Counted from the stretch's first letter, positions 41,105 to 51,308 are shown. The stretch: DNA of 64,000 bases from Nesterenkonia sp. PF2B19 (GCF_001758425.2 NZ_MDSS02000008.1:1-64000), one strand, 5' to 3'. Notes: a model not told the origin generated them from the letters alone. Made by a program: numbers and translations.

Positions 41105-42210
41105 AGGCCCAGCTGGCGAGCCACGGTCTCCACGTCCTGCGGCAGCCTCGTCGGCTCCACGTCGCTGCCGTCGGCGTTCTTCAACGCCCAGTCAGGATCC
41201 TTCAGCCCATGCCCGGTCACCGTGATGACCACCGAGAGACCCGAGGGCACCTCACCGGCGGCATGCTTGCGGATCAGCCCGGCGACACCGGCCGCCGAGG
41301 CCGGCTCCACGAAGACGCCCTCCTTGGAGGAGAGCCACCGATGGGCGGCGAGGATCTCCTCGTCCGTGACCGACTCGATCACGCCGCCCGACTCCTCGCG
41401 GGCGGCTTCGGCCTTCTCCCAGGAGGCCGGGTTGCCGATGCGGATCGCGGTGGCCACAGTGTCCGGCTCGGTGATGGGGTGGCCCGCCACGATCGGCGCA
41501 GCGCCGGCCGCCTGGAACCCCCACATGGCGGGCGTGCGCGTGGCCCGAGGGCTCAGCGGCTGGGCGGCCTGGCCCTGATGCGGATTGGTCCAGGTGGCGG
41601 CGTACTCCTGATACCCCTTCCAGTACGCCGTGATGTTGCCGGCATTGCCCACGGGCAGAAGGTGCAGGTCAGGAGCGTCACCGAGAGCATCGACGACTTC
41701 GAAGGCCCCGGTCTTCTGCCCTTCGATGCGCGCGGGGTTCACGGAGTTCACCAGGAAGACCGGATAGGCCTCGGCAAGCTTGCGGGCGATGTCCAGGCAG
41801 CCGTCGAAGTTGCCGTCGATCTGGATCAGCTCGGCGCCGTGGGCCACGGCCTGGCTCAGCTTCCCCATGGCGATCTTGCCGGCGGGGACGAGCACGGCAC
41901 AGGTCAGACCGGCCTGCGTGGCGTAGGCCGCGGCCGAGGCCGAGGTGTTGCCGGTCGACGCGCAGACCACCGCCTGTGCGCCCTGGGCGACGGCCGCGGT
42001 GATCGCCATCGTCATGCCCCGGTCCTTGAAGGACCCGGTGGGGTTCATGCCTTCGACCTTGAGGTGCACGTCGCCGTCGATCAGTTCGGAGAGCGCGGGC
42101 GCATGCACCAGCGGAGTGCCGCCCTCCCCCAGGGTGATGATGCGGGTGTCGTCGTCGACCGGAAGCCGGTCGGCGTATTCGCGGATCACTCCGCGCCACT
42201 GATGCGCCAC
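41101..42210 (-). CDS. thrC: Threonine synthase
   Basis: PLP enzyme making threonine from phosphohomoserine, 369 residues. PLP lysine in [15 protein letters not shown] near residues 56-70, [15 protein letters not shown] and [19 protein letters not shown] start at 42210 with AGGAGAG nine bases ahead. Confidence 0.96.
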   Translation of the reverse strand: MAHQWRGVIREYADRLPVDDDTRIITLGEGGTPLVHAPALSELIDGDVHLKVEGMNPTGSFKDRGMTMAITAAVAQGAQAVVCASTGNTSASAAAYATQAGLTCAVLVPAGKIAMGKLSQAVAHGAELIQIDGNFDGCLDIARKLAEAYPVFLVNSVNPARIEGQKTGAFEVVDALGDAPDLHLLPVGNAGNITAYWKGYQEYAATWTNPHQGQAAQPLSPRATRTPAMWGFQAAGAAPIVAGHPITEPDTVATAIRIGNPASWEKAEAAREESGGVIESVTDEEILAAHRWLSSKEGVFVEPASAAGVAGLIRKHAAGEVPSGLSVVITVTGHGLKDPDWALKNADGSDVEPTRLPQDVETVARQLGL

Positions 42211-42278
42211 AGCGTTGCTCTCCTGTTCCTGCGGTTCTATCGGGTGGGCAGGCGGCCCGCGGTGGGGCGGCCCAGGTG

Positions 42279-43607
42279 CTACTGCTCGATCTCGACGCGC
42301 AGCACCGAGGTGACGGCACGCACGACGTCGAGGGCCTTCAGCGTGGCCACGGTCTGAGCCAGGGACTTCTCCTGGGCGGGGTGCGTGACCACCTGCAGCA
42401 CAGCGCCGTTGTCCTGCTCGGTGTCGACCTCCCCGTCGACGGAGACGATGCCCGGCTGGCGCATGGCCTCGATGGAGACGTGGTGGTCGGCGAAGACCCG
42501 CGCGATCTCCGCGATCACGCCCTCCTCGTCTGCCACCTCCATGTCGATGTAGTACTGGGTCCGGGCCTTCTCGATGGGCAGCGCCGACACGGTCTCGGTC
42601 GGCTCGGAGGGCTCCAGGGCCGTGGTGCCGTGACGCAGAAGCCGCGCGGCGGAGACGAGGTCCCCGAGCACGGCAGACGAGGTGGGCACACCGCCGGCGC
42701 CCTGGCCGTAGAACATGAGCTCCCCGGCGTTCTCGGCCACGACGAAGACCGCGTTGAACGCCCCCCGCACACTGGCCAGCGGATGGGTGCGTGGCAGCAG
42801 AGTCGGGTGGACCCGCAGCACGGCGCCCTCCCCGTCGAAGATCTCGGCGATCGCGAGCAGCTTGATGACGTAGCCGGAGGCGGCGGCGGCCTCGATGTCC
42901 GCCGCAGAGACGGCCGTGATGCCCTCACAGTGGACGTCATCGATGGTGAACGGGGCGTGGAAGGCCAGCGTGCCCAGGATCGCGGCCTTGGCGGCGGCGT
43001 CATGGCCTTCGACGTCAGCGGTCGGATCGGCTTCGGCGTAGCCCAGTCGCTGAGCCTCGGTGAGCGCATCGTCGAACGCCGCACCGGTGGTGTCCATCTG
43101 GTCCAGGATGTAGTTGGTGGTCCCGTTGACGATGCCCATCACCTTGGTGATGCGGTCGCCCGAGAGGGACTCCTGGATGGGACGCAGGATCGGGATGGCC
43201 CCGCCCACCGAGGCTTCGAAGTGCAGCGGAGCGCCGGTCTCGGCCGCCACGGCGGAGAGCTCCCCGCCGCGGGTGGCCAGCAGGGCCTTGTTCCCCGTGA
43301 CGACGGCGGCTCCGCGGCGCAGCGCCCGCTCGATCAGGCTGCCGGCCGGTTCCAGCCCGCCCAGCAGTTCGATGACCAGGTCAGCCTGGTCCACCAGCGA
43401 CTCAGCGTCGGTGGTGAGCAGCTCCCCGGGGATCCGCCAGTCACGGGGCGCCTCGACGTCGCGCACGGCGACCCCGATCAGCCGGACGGGGGTTCCCACG
43501 CGAGCGCTGATGAGCTCTCGCTCCTCCACCAGAGTCCGTGCCACCTGGGCACCGACGTTCCCTGCTCCGAGCAGGCCGATCGTCAGCGGTTCTGCAGCGC
43601 TGGCCAT
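42279..43607 (-). CDS. hom: Homoserine dehydrogenase
   Basis: NAD(P)H-dependent step before the threonine/methionine branch. 442 residues: Rossmann motif [16 protein letters not shown] near 11-26, catalytic [14 protein letters not shown] near 158-171 and [23 protein letters not shown], and a C-terminal ACT domain ([31 protein letters not shown]) that usually gives threonine feedback control. ATG 43607 preferred to GTG 43613 because GGGGTG precedes it. Confidence 0.95.
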   Translation of the reverse strand: MASAAEPLTIGLLGAGNVGAQVARTLVEERELISARVGTPVRLIGVAVRDVEAPRDWRIPGELLTTDAESLVDQADLVIELLGGLEPAGSLIERALRRGAAVVTGNKALLATRGGELSAVAAETGAPLHFEASVGGAIPILRPIQESLSGDRITKVMGIVNGTTNYILDQMDTTGAAFDDALTEAQRLGYAEADPTADVEGHDAAAKAAILGTLAFHAPFTIDDVHCEGITAVSAADIEAAAASGYVIKLLAIAEIFDGEGAVLRVHPTLLPRTHPLASVRGAFNAVFVVAENAGELMFYGQGAGGVPTSSAVLGDLVSAARLLRHGTTALEPSEPTETVSALPIEKARTQYYIDMEVADEEGVIAEIARVFADHHVSIEAMRQPGIVSVDGEVDTEQDNGAVLQVVTHPAQEKSLAQTVATLKALDVVRAVTSVLRVEIEQ

Positions 43608-43700
43608 GGTCACCCCGTTCTGTGTGCGGTCGTGGTCAGGTCGTCTGGGGCTGCCGTCGCCTCGAGCGCCGAGTCGACCTGCCTGCTGGGCCGATCGGAC

Positions 43701-45172
43701 TCAGTCCTGCGCGGCGAAGCCGGTGTCGCGGCGGAGCATCTGCTCCTCGGTCTCGCGGCGGATGAGCACCCGGGAGGCCCCGTCCTTCACCGCGACCACA
43801 GCGGGACGGGCCAGGAGGTTGTAGTTGCTCGAGAGCGAATGACAGTAGGCACCGGTCGCGGGGACCGCGAGGAGGTCGTCCCGCGCCGTCGTCGTCGGCA
43901 AGTATACGTCCCGCACGACGATGTCTCCGGATTCGCAGTGTTTGCCCACTATGCGAGACAGCACATGGTTCCCGGTCACCTTCCGACCCGCCAGCACGGC
44001 GGAATAGTCGGCGTCGTAGAGCACCCCACGGGCGTTGTCGCTCATCCCGCCGTCCACGGCCACATACCGACGGGACAGCGTCTGGCCGGAAGGCCCGTCC
44101 ACTTGGACGTCCTTCTGCACGCCCACCCGGTACAGGGTCACCCCGGCAGGACCGACGATCGCCCGGCCCGGCTCGATGGAGATCCGTGGCACCTCGATCC
44201 CCTCGCGTCGCAGGCGGTGCGTACCGCACCGGCCAGGGCCTGGGCGATCTGCCGGGGGTGCCGCGGGGAGTCGGCCTCGGTGTAGGCGATGCCATGGCCT
44301 CCGCCGAGATCGAGCTCCGGCAGCTCGACCCCGTGCCGGGCCCGCACCCGACCGAGCAGGCCGATGAGCTTGGCGGCTGCCACCTCGAAGCCCTCCGGCT
44401 CGAAGATCTGCGAGCCGATGTGGCAGTGCAGTCCGCGCAGCTCGATGTGCTCGGCCGCCAGGGCGTGCTCGACTGCGGACCAGGCCGGCGAGCCGGCGTA
44501 GGGGTTCTCCTGGTCGGTGTCGGCGTCGGAGGACGGGGTCAGCGAGAGTCCGAACTTCTGGTCCTCATGCGCGGTGGCGATGTACTCATGGGTCGAGGCG
44601 TGCACCCCGGGGGTGAGCCGCAGCATCACCGGGGCGGTGACGCCGGCGGACCTCGCCAGCTGATCGATCCTCGCCAGTTCGTCGAGCGAATCAGCGATGA
44701 TCCGGCCGATGCCGGCCTTCAGTGCGCGGACGATCTCGGCATCGGACTTGTTGTTGCCGTGCAGGCCGATGCGGGCGGGCTCGACCTCGGCGGCCAGCGC
44801 CACGGCGAGCTCACCACCGGAGGCAGTGTCCACGCACAGGCCCTCCTCGGCAGCCCAGCGTGCCGCGTGCGTGCTCAGAAAGGCCTTGCCCGCATAGAAC
44901 ACGTCCACGTCGGTCTCCGGGGCGAACGCCTCGGAGAAGGCCTCGACGAAGGCCCGGGCGCGGCTCCGGAAATCGTCTTCGCTGATCACATACAGCGGCG
45001 TCCCGTGCTGTGCCGCCAGCGTCTCGACGTCGACTCCACCGAGGACGAGACGCCCCTGGTCGTCCCGATGAGCGTCAGCCGGGAACAGCTTGTCCTCCAG
45101 CGCAGCGCTGTCGGTGAGCGGCCGGAGCCACTCCGGGGCCAGCGGGTGGGGCCCGGCGACTGTCTCGGTCAT
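43701..45172 (-). CDS. lysA: Diaminopimelate decarboxylase, frame broken near 44206
   Basis: PLP enzyme of lysine synthesis. Frame one from ATG 45172 holds DVFYAGKAFLSTHAARW (PLP lysine), LHGNNKSDAEIVRAL, GLHCHIGSQIFE and LDLGGGHGIAYTE; it goes out of register after TACDA near 44206. Frame two gives EGIEVPRISIEPGRAIVGPAGVTLYRVGVQKD, the active-site VAVDGGMSDNARGVLY and GAYCHSLSSNYNLLARPAVV. One added C in the GACGCGAG there gives 490 residues. Lies six bases after argS. Confidence 0.93.
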
Positions 45173-45177
45173 GGGTC

Positions 45178-46818
45178 TCACATCCTCTCCGGCGCGGAGA
45201 CCCCGAGTAGGGCGAGCCCGTTGCGCAGCACCTGCACGGTGGCGTCGTTGAGCCACAACCTCGTGCGGTTGGTGTCTGTGATCTCCTCGCCAGCGCGGGG
45301 CACCATGCGGCATGTCGCGTACCAGGAGTGGTACGCCGCGGCCACCGTCTCCAGATGGCGGGCCACACGGTGCGGCTCCCGCATCTCGGCGGCCCGAGCC
45401 ACCACGGAGGGGAACCGGCCCAAGTGCGCGAGCAGCTCCTCCTCGGTGGCATGGGTCAGCAGGGACGCGTCGAAGCCGTCGCGTCCCACTCCGGCCTCGA
45501 CCGCGTTGCGGGCCGCCGCACACGCCCTGGCGTGCGCGTACTGGACGTAGAAGACGGGATTGTCATTGGACTTCGAGCGCAGCAGCTCCGGGTCGATGTC
45601 GATCGGCGAGTCGGCCGGGTACCGGGCCAGCGTATAGCGCAGGGCGTCAGCGCCGAGCCAGGAGATGAGGTCGGCGAGCTCGATGATGTTGCCCGCGCGC
45701 TTGGACAGCTTCGCGCCCTTGACGCTCATCAGCTGACCGATCAGGATCTCGATGTTGCGCTCGGGGTCGTCTCCCGCACAGGCGGCGATGGCCTTCAGCC
45801 GGGCCACATACCCGTGGTGGTCTGCGCCGAGGAGGTAGATCTTCTCCTCGAAGCCGCGCTCCCGCTTGGAGAGGTAGTAGGCCGCGTCGGCGGCGAAGTA
45901 GGTGGGCTCGCCGTCGGCCTTGAAGAGGACCCGGTCCTTGTCGTCCCCGAAGTCGGTGGTGCGCAGCCAGACCGCGCCGTCACGGTCCTCGATGTGCCCC
46001 TGGGCCCTGAGGGTGTCCACCGCGGCCGCGATCCGACCCTCGTCGTGCAGCGACTGCTCGGAGTAGTAGACGTCGAAATGCACGCCGAACTCGGCAAGCG
46101 TGTCCTTGATCTGCCCGAGCTGCGCCTGATAGGCGAGCTCCCGGACGACGGGCAGCGCATCCTCCCGCGGCAGGTCGCGGAGGTCGGCGCGCGCGGCCAG
46201 CGCCTCCTCGGCGAGCTCCCGGGTGTACTCCCCGGGATAGCCGCCCTCGGGCACGTCCTCGCCGTGGACTCGGGCGAGGACGGAGGAGGCGAAGACGTTC
46301 ATCTGATTGCCGGCGTCGTTGATGTAGTACTCGCTGGTGACGTCGGCGCCGGAAGCCCGCAGCAGGCGGGCCAGGGCATCGCCCAGGGCGGCCCACCGGG
46401 TGTGGCCGAGGTGCAGCGGGCCCGTGGGGTTGGCGGAGACGAACTCCATGTTGATCACGTGCCCGGCCAGCGCCTCGTTGTGGCCGAAACCGCCTCCGGT
46501 CTCCACGATGGTGCGGGCCAGCTCTCCGGCCGCGGCGGCGTCGAGGGTGATGTTGATGAACCCGGGACCGGCGATGTCCACCGCCGCCACGCCGTCGGTC
46601 TCCCTCAGGCGGGCGGCCAGAAGCTCGGCGAGCTGCCTCGGCGCCATGCCGGCCTTCTTGGCCAGCTGCAGCGCCACCGTGGAGGCCCAGTCGCCGTGCT
46701 CCCTGTTCTTGGGTCGCTCGATGATGATCGTCTCAGGGATCTCGATGGCCAGCTCGCCGGCCTCGACGGCCTCGGAGAGCACACGGGTCACTGCTGCGGA
46801 GAGTTCTTCGGGAGTCAC
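45178..46818 (-). CDS. argS: Arginine--tRNA ligase
   Basis: Class I synthetase, 546 residues. HIGH-type motif LHLGHTRWAALGDALARLL near residues 135-153, KMSKS-type GAKLSKRAGNIIELADLI near 360-377, N-terminal additional domain and the C-terminal DALRP anticodon domain ending in NGLALLGVSAPERM. Heads the argS-lysA-hom-thrC-thrB run. Confidence 0.96.
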   Translation of the reverse strand: MTPEELSAAVTRVLSEAVEAGELAIEIPETIIIERPKNREHGDWASTVALQLAKKAGMAPRQLAELLAARLRETDGVAAVDIAGPGFINITLDAAAAGELARTIVETGGGFGHNEALAGHVINMEFVSANPTGPLHLGHTRWAALGDALARLLRASGADVTSEYYINDAGNQMNVFASSVLARVHGEDVPEGGYPGEYTRELAEEALAARADLRDLPREDALPVVRELAYQAQLGQIKDTLAEFGVHFDVYYSEQSLHDEGRIAAAVDTLRAQGHIEDRDGAVWLRTTDFGDDKDRVLFKADGEPTYFAADAAYYLSKRERGFEEKIYLLGADHHGYVARLKAIAACAGDDPERNIEILIGQLMSVKGAKLSKRAGNIIELADLISWLGADALRYTLARYPADSPIDIDPELLRSKSNDNPVFYVQYAHARACAAARNAVEAGVGRDGFDASLLTHATEEELLAHLGRFPSVVARAAEMREPHRVARHLETVAAAYHSWYATCRMVPRAGEEITDTNRTRLWLNDATVQVLRNGLALLGVSAPERM

Positions 46819-46917
46819 CCCGACAGTCTACGGCGACGGCGGCCGAGCCAGAAAGCGAGCGCCGGACGGCCACTCCCTCTCATCCCCCTTCTCATCGGAT
46901 CCCGAGGCGAACACCTC

Positions 46918-46946
46918 TTGACGGACCCACCCCTACCGCCTAACGT
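46918..46946 (+). promoter_or_regulatory. Promoter of arsR-SRPBCC operon
   Basis: TTGACG (46918-46923), an exact 17-base spacer and TAACGT (46941-46946). The predicted start point is at 46952-46954, so the ArsR message beginning with ATG 46955 would be leaderless. Confidence 0.7.
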
Positions 46947-46947
46947 G

Positions 46948-46961
46948 CAACCTGATGGTTG
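46948..46961. promoter_or_regulatory. ArsR-type operator over the start codon
   Basis: CAACC-TGAT-GGTTG is a perfect 5-base-arm inverted repeat that begins just after the -10 box and contains the ATG of the regulator. Binding here would block initiation, consistent with autorepression by the ArsR-like product. Confidence 0.6.
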
Positions 46962-47314
46962 TATTTCACGACACGGTCGCCCTCGACGCCGAACCACCCT
47001 CGTCGGAGGTCGTCGATCGGATCTTCCGCGCCCTGGCGGATGCCACGCGGCGCGACATCATCCGCCGCACACTCATCGAGGAGGAATCCATCTCATCGCT
47101 GGCGGAGACCTATGACATGTCCTTCGCCGCCGTCCAGAAGCACGTCAGCACCCTGGTCTCTGCCGGTCTCGTGGACAAGACGGCCCACGGCCGGGAGCGC
47201 CGGGTCCGCGCCCGCCCCGACACCATCCGCCACGCCCAGTCCCTGCTGCGGCAGTACGAACAGCTCTGGCGAGACCGGATCGACCGGCTCGACCAGCTGC
47301 TCGCCGACGACTGA
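46955..47314 (+). CDS. ArsR-family transcriptional regulator
   Basis: 119-residue winged helix-turn-helix protein: DRIFRALADATRRDIIRRTLIEEESISSLAETYDMSFAAVQKHVSTLVSAGLVDKTAHGRERRVRARPD. No CXC or other metal-ligand motif, so it is not an arsenic or zinc sensor of the classical type; it belongs to the group coupled to SRPBCC proteins. Start ATG 46955 is leaderless by the promoter position. Followed 21 bases later by the SRPBCC gene. Confidence 0.9.
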   Translation: MVVFHDTVALDAEPPSSEVVDRIFRALADATRRDIIRRTLIEEESISSLAETYDMSFAAVQKHVSTLVSAGLVDKTAHGRERRVRARPDTIRHAQSLLRQYEQLWRDRIDRLDQLLADD

Positions 47315-47335
47315 GCCCGCCTGAAAGGCAGCACC

Positions 47336-48313
47336 ATGCCCATCACCGCAGTCGAGAAGGACCTCGACGCCCTGACGATGACCATCACCGCCGATTTCCC
47401 CGTGCCGGTCCGCCGCCTCTGGGATGCCTACGCAGACCCCCGGCAGCTCGAGCGGTTCTGGGGGCCGCGCGAATGGCCCGCCACCTTCACCCGCCATGAC
47501 ATGTTCCCCGGCGGGCGCTCCCACTACGTGATGACCGGTCCCGACGGCGAGAGCGCCGGCGGATGGTGGGAGTTCCTCGACGTAGAGCCCCCGCACGCCT
47601 TCGAAGTCCTGGACGGATTCGCCGGCCCTGACGGCCAGCCGGCCCAGGACATGCCCACCACCCGCATGAGATTCACCTTCGAGGAGACGGCCCACGGATC
47701 CCGCCTGGTCGTCCGTGCGGTGTTCACCTCCGCCGAGGATCTGGACGAGCTGCTGAGGATGGGCATGGAGGAAGGCACCGTCTCCGCGATGAGCCAGATC
47801 GAGGAGGTCCTCGACGATGCGGGCGACCGCACGCCACCTCGGCCCGCCCGCTCCCAGCTGCTCAACGACACCCAGGTGCGCGTCAGCCGGGTGATCTCCG
47901 GGTCCCTGGAGGACGTCTCCGAGGCTCACCGTCGCCCGGACCTGTTGCAGCGCTGGCTGCTGGGCCCCGACGGGTGGACCATGCCGGTCTGCGAGGTCGC
48001 CGAGGAGCCCGGAGACACCTATCGCTACGAATGGGAGTCGGAGGACGGTCAGCAGCGCTTCGGCTTCACCGGGGAGCTGCTGGAGGCCCAGCCTCCCCAT
48101 CGGGAGGTGACCTCCGAGCAGATGATCGGCATGGACGGCCCCGGCACGACCAACGAGCTCACCCTGACCCCGGTCGACGGCGGCACACTGCTGAGCCTGG
48201 TCATCACCTATCCGGACCGGGAGCTGCGGGACACGGTGCTGGGCACCGGCATGGTGGACGGCATGGAGACCAGCTATGCCCGACTCGAATCTGAGGTGCT
48301 CGCCGCCCGCTGA
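47336..48313 (+). CDS. SRPBCC (AHSA1-like) protein with two domains
   Basis: 325 residues with two START-like/AHSA1 repeats: residues about 15-150 (FPVPVRRLWDAYADPRQLERFWGPREWPATFTRHDMFPGGRSHYVMTGP) and about 175-320 (VSRVISGSLEDVSEAHRRPDLLQRWLLGPDGWTM). Each half has the hydrophobic-cavity layout. AAAGGCAGC precedes the ATG. Forms an operon with ArsR; the ligand is unknown. The tandem duplication is longer than the common single-domain version. Confidence 0.88.
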   Translation: MPITAVEKDLDALTMTITADFPVPVRRLWDAYADPRQLERFWGPREWPATFTRHDMFPGGRSHYVMTGPDGESAGGWWEFLDVEPPHAFEVLDGFAGPDGQPAQDMPTTRMRFTFEETAHGSRLVVRAVFTSAEDLDELLRMGMEEGTVSAMSQIEEVLDDAGDRTPPRPARSQLLNDTQVRVSRVISGSLEDVSEAHRRPDLLQRWLLGPDGWTMPVCEVAEEPGDTYRYEWESEDGQQRFGFTGELLEAQPPHREVTSEQMIGMDGPGTTNELTLTPVDGGTLLSLVITYPDRELRDTVLGTGMVDGMETSYARLESEVLAAR

Positions 48314-48412
48314 CACCCTCCCTCGGTCGGCATCACCGCAGGGTTCACATGCGAGGGGTGCAGCTCGCTCCCGCCCGGGCTCCGGAGCGGACGGCGGGTG
48401 CACCCCTCACCC

Positions 48413-48440
48413 TTGACACAGATGTCCAACGTTGTAACCT
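48413..48440 (+). promoter_or_regulatory. Promoter of the GH43 arabinanase gene
   Basis: TTGACA (48413-48418), a 16-base spacer and TAACCT (48435-48440), about 120 bases before the GTG at 48559. The -10 overlaps the left arm of the palindrome described next. Confidence 0.65.
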
Positions 48441-48459
48441 CGATCACATTACAACGTTG
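48427..48459. promoter_or_regulatory. Double palindromic operator of the GH43 gene
   Basis: CAACGTTGTAA and TTACAACGTTG form a perfect 11-base inverted repeat separated by 11 bases. Each arm contains the 8-base palindrome CAACGTTG with a central CG, as in LacI-type operators, so two dimer sites may be present, 25 bases centre to centre. It covers the -10 box. No regulator gene is adjacent. Confidence 0.7.
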
Positions 48460-48558
48460 CATCACCGCCTCGGCGATGCGGCGTCGACGCGATGGCGGCG
48501 TCACCGGCTGCGCCGTCGTCGCACCCTGCCCAACCGCTCGACCCCTGAGGAGAACCCC

Positions 48559-50973
48559 GTGACCATCCGGAGCATCCCCCGGGCCACCGCGGCGACCATG
48601 CTCGCCGCGGCCCTGACCCTGACTCTGACGCCCACCGCGTCCTCCGCACCCCACGCTCCGCCGGGCCCGCCGGGCCCGCCGGGCCCAGACCTGCCCGAAC
48701 CGCCGACGTTCACCGAGGTGGAGGTGCATGATCCCGCGCTGGTCACGGCTGGCGGCGAGCACTGGGTGTTCGGCTCACACTTGGCCGCGGCGAGCACCAC
48801 CGACTTCGTCGACTGGGAGCAGCAGGCGAACCACGTCACCCCCGAGAACCCGCTGTTCGACGACGTGACCGAGGAGCTCGCTGACGCCCTCGCCTGGGCC
48901 GAGACGGACACGCTCTGGGCTCCGGATGTGATCGAGCTGCCGGACGGGCGGTTCGCGATGTACTACAACGCGTGCCGAGGAGATTCGCCACGATCCGCCA
49001 TGGGGGTGGCGATCGCCGAGCAGGTGGAGGGCCCCTATGTGGATCAGGGCATCATCCTGCGCTCCGGGCACCGCGAGGACGAGGGGCCCAGCGAAGACGG
49101 CACCCCGTACGACCCGACCGTCCACCCGAACGTGGTGGACCCTGCCGTCTTCTACGACGAGGACGGCGAGCTCTGGATGGTCTACGGCTCCTATTCCGGC
49201 GGCATCTTCGTCCTGGAGCTCGACGAGAGCACCGGCCTGCCGGAGCCGGATCAGGGGTACGGCACGCACCTGATGGGCGGCCATCACAGCCGCATCGAGG
49301 CTCCCGACATGATGTACGACCCGGACTCGGGCCACTACTACCTGTTCACCACCTTCGGCGGCCTCGACTCCTTCGGCGGATACAACGTGCGGGTGGCACG
49401 CGCCGAGAGCCCCGCCGGCCCGTTCTACGACGCCGCGGGCCACGATATGCGGGAGGTGGCCGCCGACCCTGACCTGCCGATCTTCGACGACGAGAGCATC
49501 GAGCCCTACGGCACCAAACTGATGGGCAACTTCCTCTTCCAGCGGGAGCTGGGAGACCCCGGCGAGGGTGACGGGGTCGGCTACGTCTCCCCCGGCCACA
49601 CCACGCACCATCTGGATCCGGAGACCGGGCGGATGCACTTGATCTTCCACTCCCGATTCCCGGGCCAGGGCGAGCGTCACCAGGTGCGCGTCCATGAGAT
49701 GCACCTCACTGCCGACGGGTGGCCCGTGGTGGCACCCCATCGCTACGCCGGGGCTGAGGCGCAGAAGGTGCACCGACCCGACGTAGTCGGCGACTACCGA
49801 CTCATCGACCACGGCCGAGCGATCAGCGACGAGATCACCGAGGCGGTGGACATCACCCTGGAACAGGACGGCCGGATCTCCGGGGAGATCTCGGGCCGCT
49901 GGAAGCTGACCGGACAGCATGGCGCCGAACTGACCGTCGACGGCCAGATCTTCACCGGCGTCTTCAGCCACCAATGGGACGCCACGGCCGAGGACTGGGC
50001 GCTGACCTTCAGCGTCGTCTCCTCGGAAGGCGTCTCCCTGTGGGGCAGCCAGCTGCAGCCGATGAGCGACGACGACGCCCTGGCCGCCGTCGTCGCGGAT
50101 CTGCCGCTGCACGGCGTCGACGAGGCGCTGTCGGACCTGGATCTCCCGGAGCACGGCACCCGCGGGACGACGATCTCCTGGTCCAGCAGCGACGAGGCGG
50201 TCATCGGCGCCGACGGGCAGGTCACCCGCCCCGGCCCAGGAGAGGAGGACGCACACGTCACCGTGACCGCCGAGGTCAGCCTCGGCGAACGGCAGGAGTC
50301 GGCGAGCTTCGAGATCATGGTGCCGGCCCGTCCCGAACCGGGGCTCGTAGCTCACTACGCCTTCGACGGCGACCTCAGCCCCGCCAGCGCCTCTCCGAGC
50401 CTGGCCGACGGCGTGCTCACCGGTGAGCGGATCGACGACCTCCACGAGGACGGTTCGGCCGAGTTCACCGACGGCGTCGCGGGAGAAGCGCTCGCCTTGG
50501 ACGGCACCTCCGGGGTCCGCCTGCCGGACGGGCTGATCGCTGACACGGACTACGCGGTCAGCTTCTGGGTGCGCCCTGACTCGGTGAGCACCTACACGAC
50601 GACCTTCTTCGGCGCCCGCTCGGACACCGCCTGGGTCAGCCTGGTCCCCGACGCCGGTCCGGACGCCGGATCGAACACTGCGCTGTGGTCGGGTTCCCAG
50701 GCCCCTTACCTCGGTGATACAGGCACCCAGCTGCCTGTGCACGAGTGGACCCACATCGCCGTCTCGGTGTCCGAGGGCGAGGCACAGGTCCACCTCGACG
50801 GCGACCTCGTGCACTCGGGTGACGGCTTCCCCGAGGTGTTCACCACCTCTGACGGCGTCTTCGCCCTCGGCGTGAACTGGTGGGACACACCGTTCCACGG
50901 TGCGATCGACGAGCTGAAGGTCTTTCACGGAGGACTCGACGCGGAGGAGGTCGCCGAGCTGGCCGCGCGCTGA
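48559..50973 (+). CDS. Secreted GH43 arabinan endo-1,5-alpha-L-arabinosidase-like enzyme
   Basis: 804 residues from GTG 48559 (GAGGAGAA ahead). Sec signal peptide (MLAAALTLTLTPTASSA, cleavage near 30), then a PPGPPGPPGP linker. GH43 five-blade propeller about residues 45-400: base Asp in VEVHDPALV, the VVDPAVFYDEDGELWMVYGSYSGGIF Asp and the acid Glu in HHSRIEAPDMMYD. Next a beta-sandwich (about 405-500, DITLEQDGRISGEISGRWKL), a bacterial Ig-like domain (TISWSSSDEAVIGADGQVTR) and a LamG/concanavalin domain (AHYAFDGDLSP ... FHGAIDELKVFHGGLD). Probably cuts arabinan outside the cell, with sugar uptake by the ABC operon downstream. Exact substrate inferred. Confidence 0.85.
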   Translation: MTIRSIPRATAATMLAAALTLTLTPTASSAPHAPPGPPGPPGPDLPEPPTFTEVEVHDPALVTAGGEHWVFGSHLAAASTTDFVDWEQQANHVTPENPLFDDVTEELADALAWAETDTLWAPDVIELPDGRFAMYYNACRGDSPRSAMGVAIAEQVEGPYVDQGIILRSGHREDEGPSEDGTPYDPTVHPNVVDPAVFYDEDGELWMVYGSYSGGIFVLELDESTGLPEPDQGYGTHLMGGHHSRIEAPDMMYDPDSGHYYLFTTFGGLDSFGGYNVRVARAESPAGPFYDAAGHDMREVAADPDLPIFDDESIEPYGTKLMGNFLFQRELGDPGEGDGVGYVSPGHTTHHLDPETGRMHLIFHSRFPGQGERHQVRVHEMHLTADGWPVVAPHRYAGAEAQKVHRPDVVGDYRLIDHGRAISDEITEAVDITLEQDGRISGEISGRWKLTGQHGAELTVDGQIFTGVFSHQWDATAEDWALTFSVVSSEGVSLWGSQLQPMSDDDALAAVVADLPLHGVDEALSDLDLPEHGTRGTTISWSSSDEAVIGADGQVTRPGPGEEDAHVTVTAEVSLGERQESASFEIMVPARPEPGLVAHYAFDGDLSPASASPSLADGVLTGERIDDLHEDGSAEFTDGVAGEALALDGTSGVRLPDGLIADTDYAVSFWVRPDSVSTYTTTFFGARSDTAWVSLVPDAGPDAGSNTALWSGSQAPYLGDTGTQLPVHEWTHIAVSVSEGEAQVHLDGDLVHSGDGFPEVFTTSDGVFALGVNWWDTPFHGAIDELKVFHGGLDAEEVAELAAR

Positions 50974-51039
50974 AGCGGTCACCGGCACCGCGACATCCTC
51001 ACATCGTCGATCCCACACAACTCAACACTGATGCATCCC

Positions 51040-51080
51040 CCTCAGGGGCGGCCGATCCTACTGATCGGCCGCCCCTGAGG
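51040..51080 (+). terminator. 18-bp perfect hairpin terminator after GH43
   Basis: CCTCAGGGGCGGCCGATC and GATCGGCCGCCCCTGAGG flank a 5-base loop. Located 67 bases after the GH43 stop and 115 bases before the next promoter. No T run follows. Confidence 0.8.
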
Positions 51081-51160
51081 CATTCCACCCCACTCGTCCG
51101 CTCTCTGGTCACCGCGGGCATCTGCGGAAATGTGGCCTGTTCATGATTACATCGATGGAT

Positions 51161-51172
51161 TCAATCGTTTCA
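51161..51172. promoter_or_regulatory. LacI-type operator candidate upstream of the sugar operon
   Basis: TCAATCGTTTCA is a pseudo-palindrome (8 of 12 positions) with the central CG typical of LacI-family sites. It lies 24 bases before the -35 box of the operon at 51309. The gap 50974-51308 otherwise holds only the terminator and promoter. Confidence 0.45.
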
Positions 51173-51195
51173 CCTGATCAGACGATATGTGAGCC

Positions 51196-51224
51196 TTGAC
51201 ACACCGTTCCTTTTCGTTGATAGT
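51196..51224 (+). promoter_or_regulatory. Promoter of the sugar ABC operon
   Basis: TTGACA (51196-51201), a 17-base spacer and GATAGT (51219-51224), about 85 bases before the ATG at 51309. Confidence 0.6.
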
Positions 51225-51308
51225 TGAGCGCAAATGTTGAGGCATGTTCGATCTCTCAGACATCCTGACAAATACCCACCCACCTCGTCGCGACGGAAGG
51301 ACCCCCTG

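Larger units (their letters stand above)
50974..51308. other. Intergenic region between GH43 and sugar operon (335 bases)
   Basis: Contains the terminator, an AT-rich stretch, the LacI-like operator candidate and the promoter listed separately. No further ORF or RNA seen. Confidence 0.6.
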
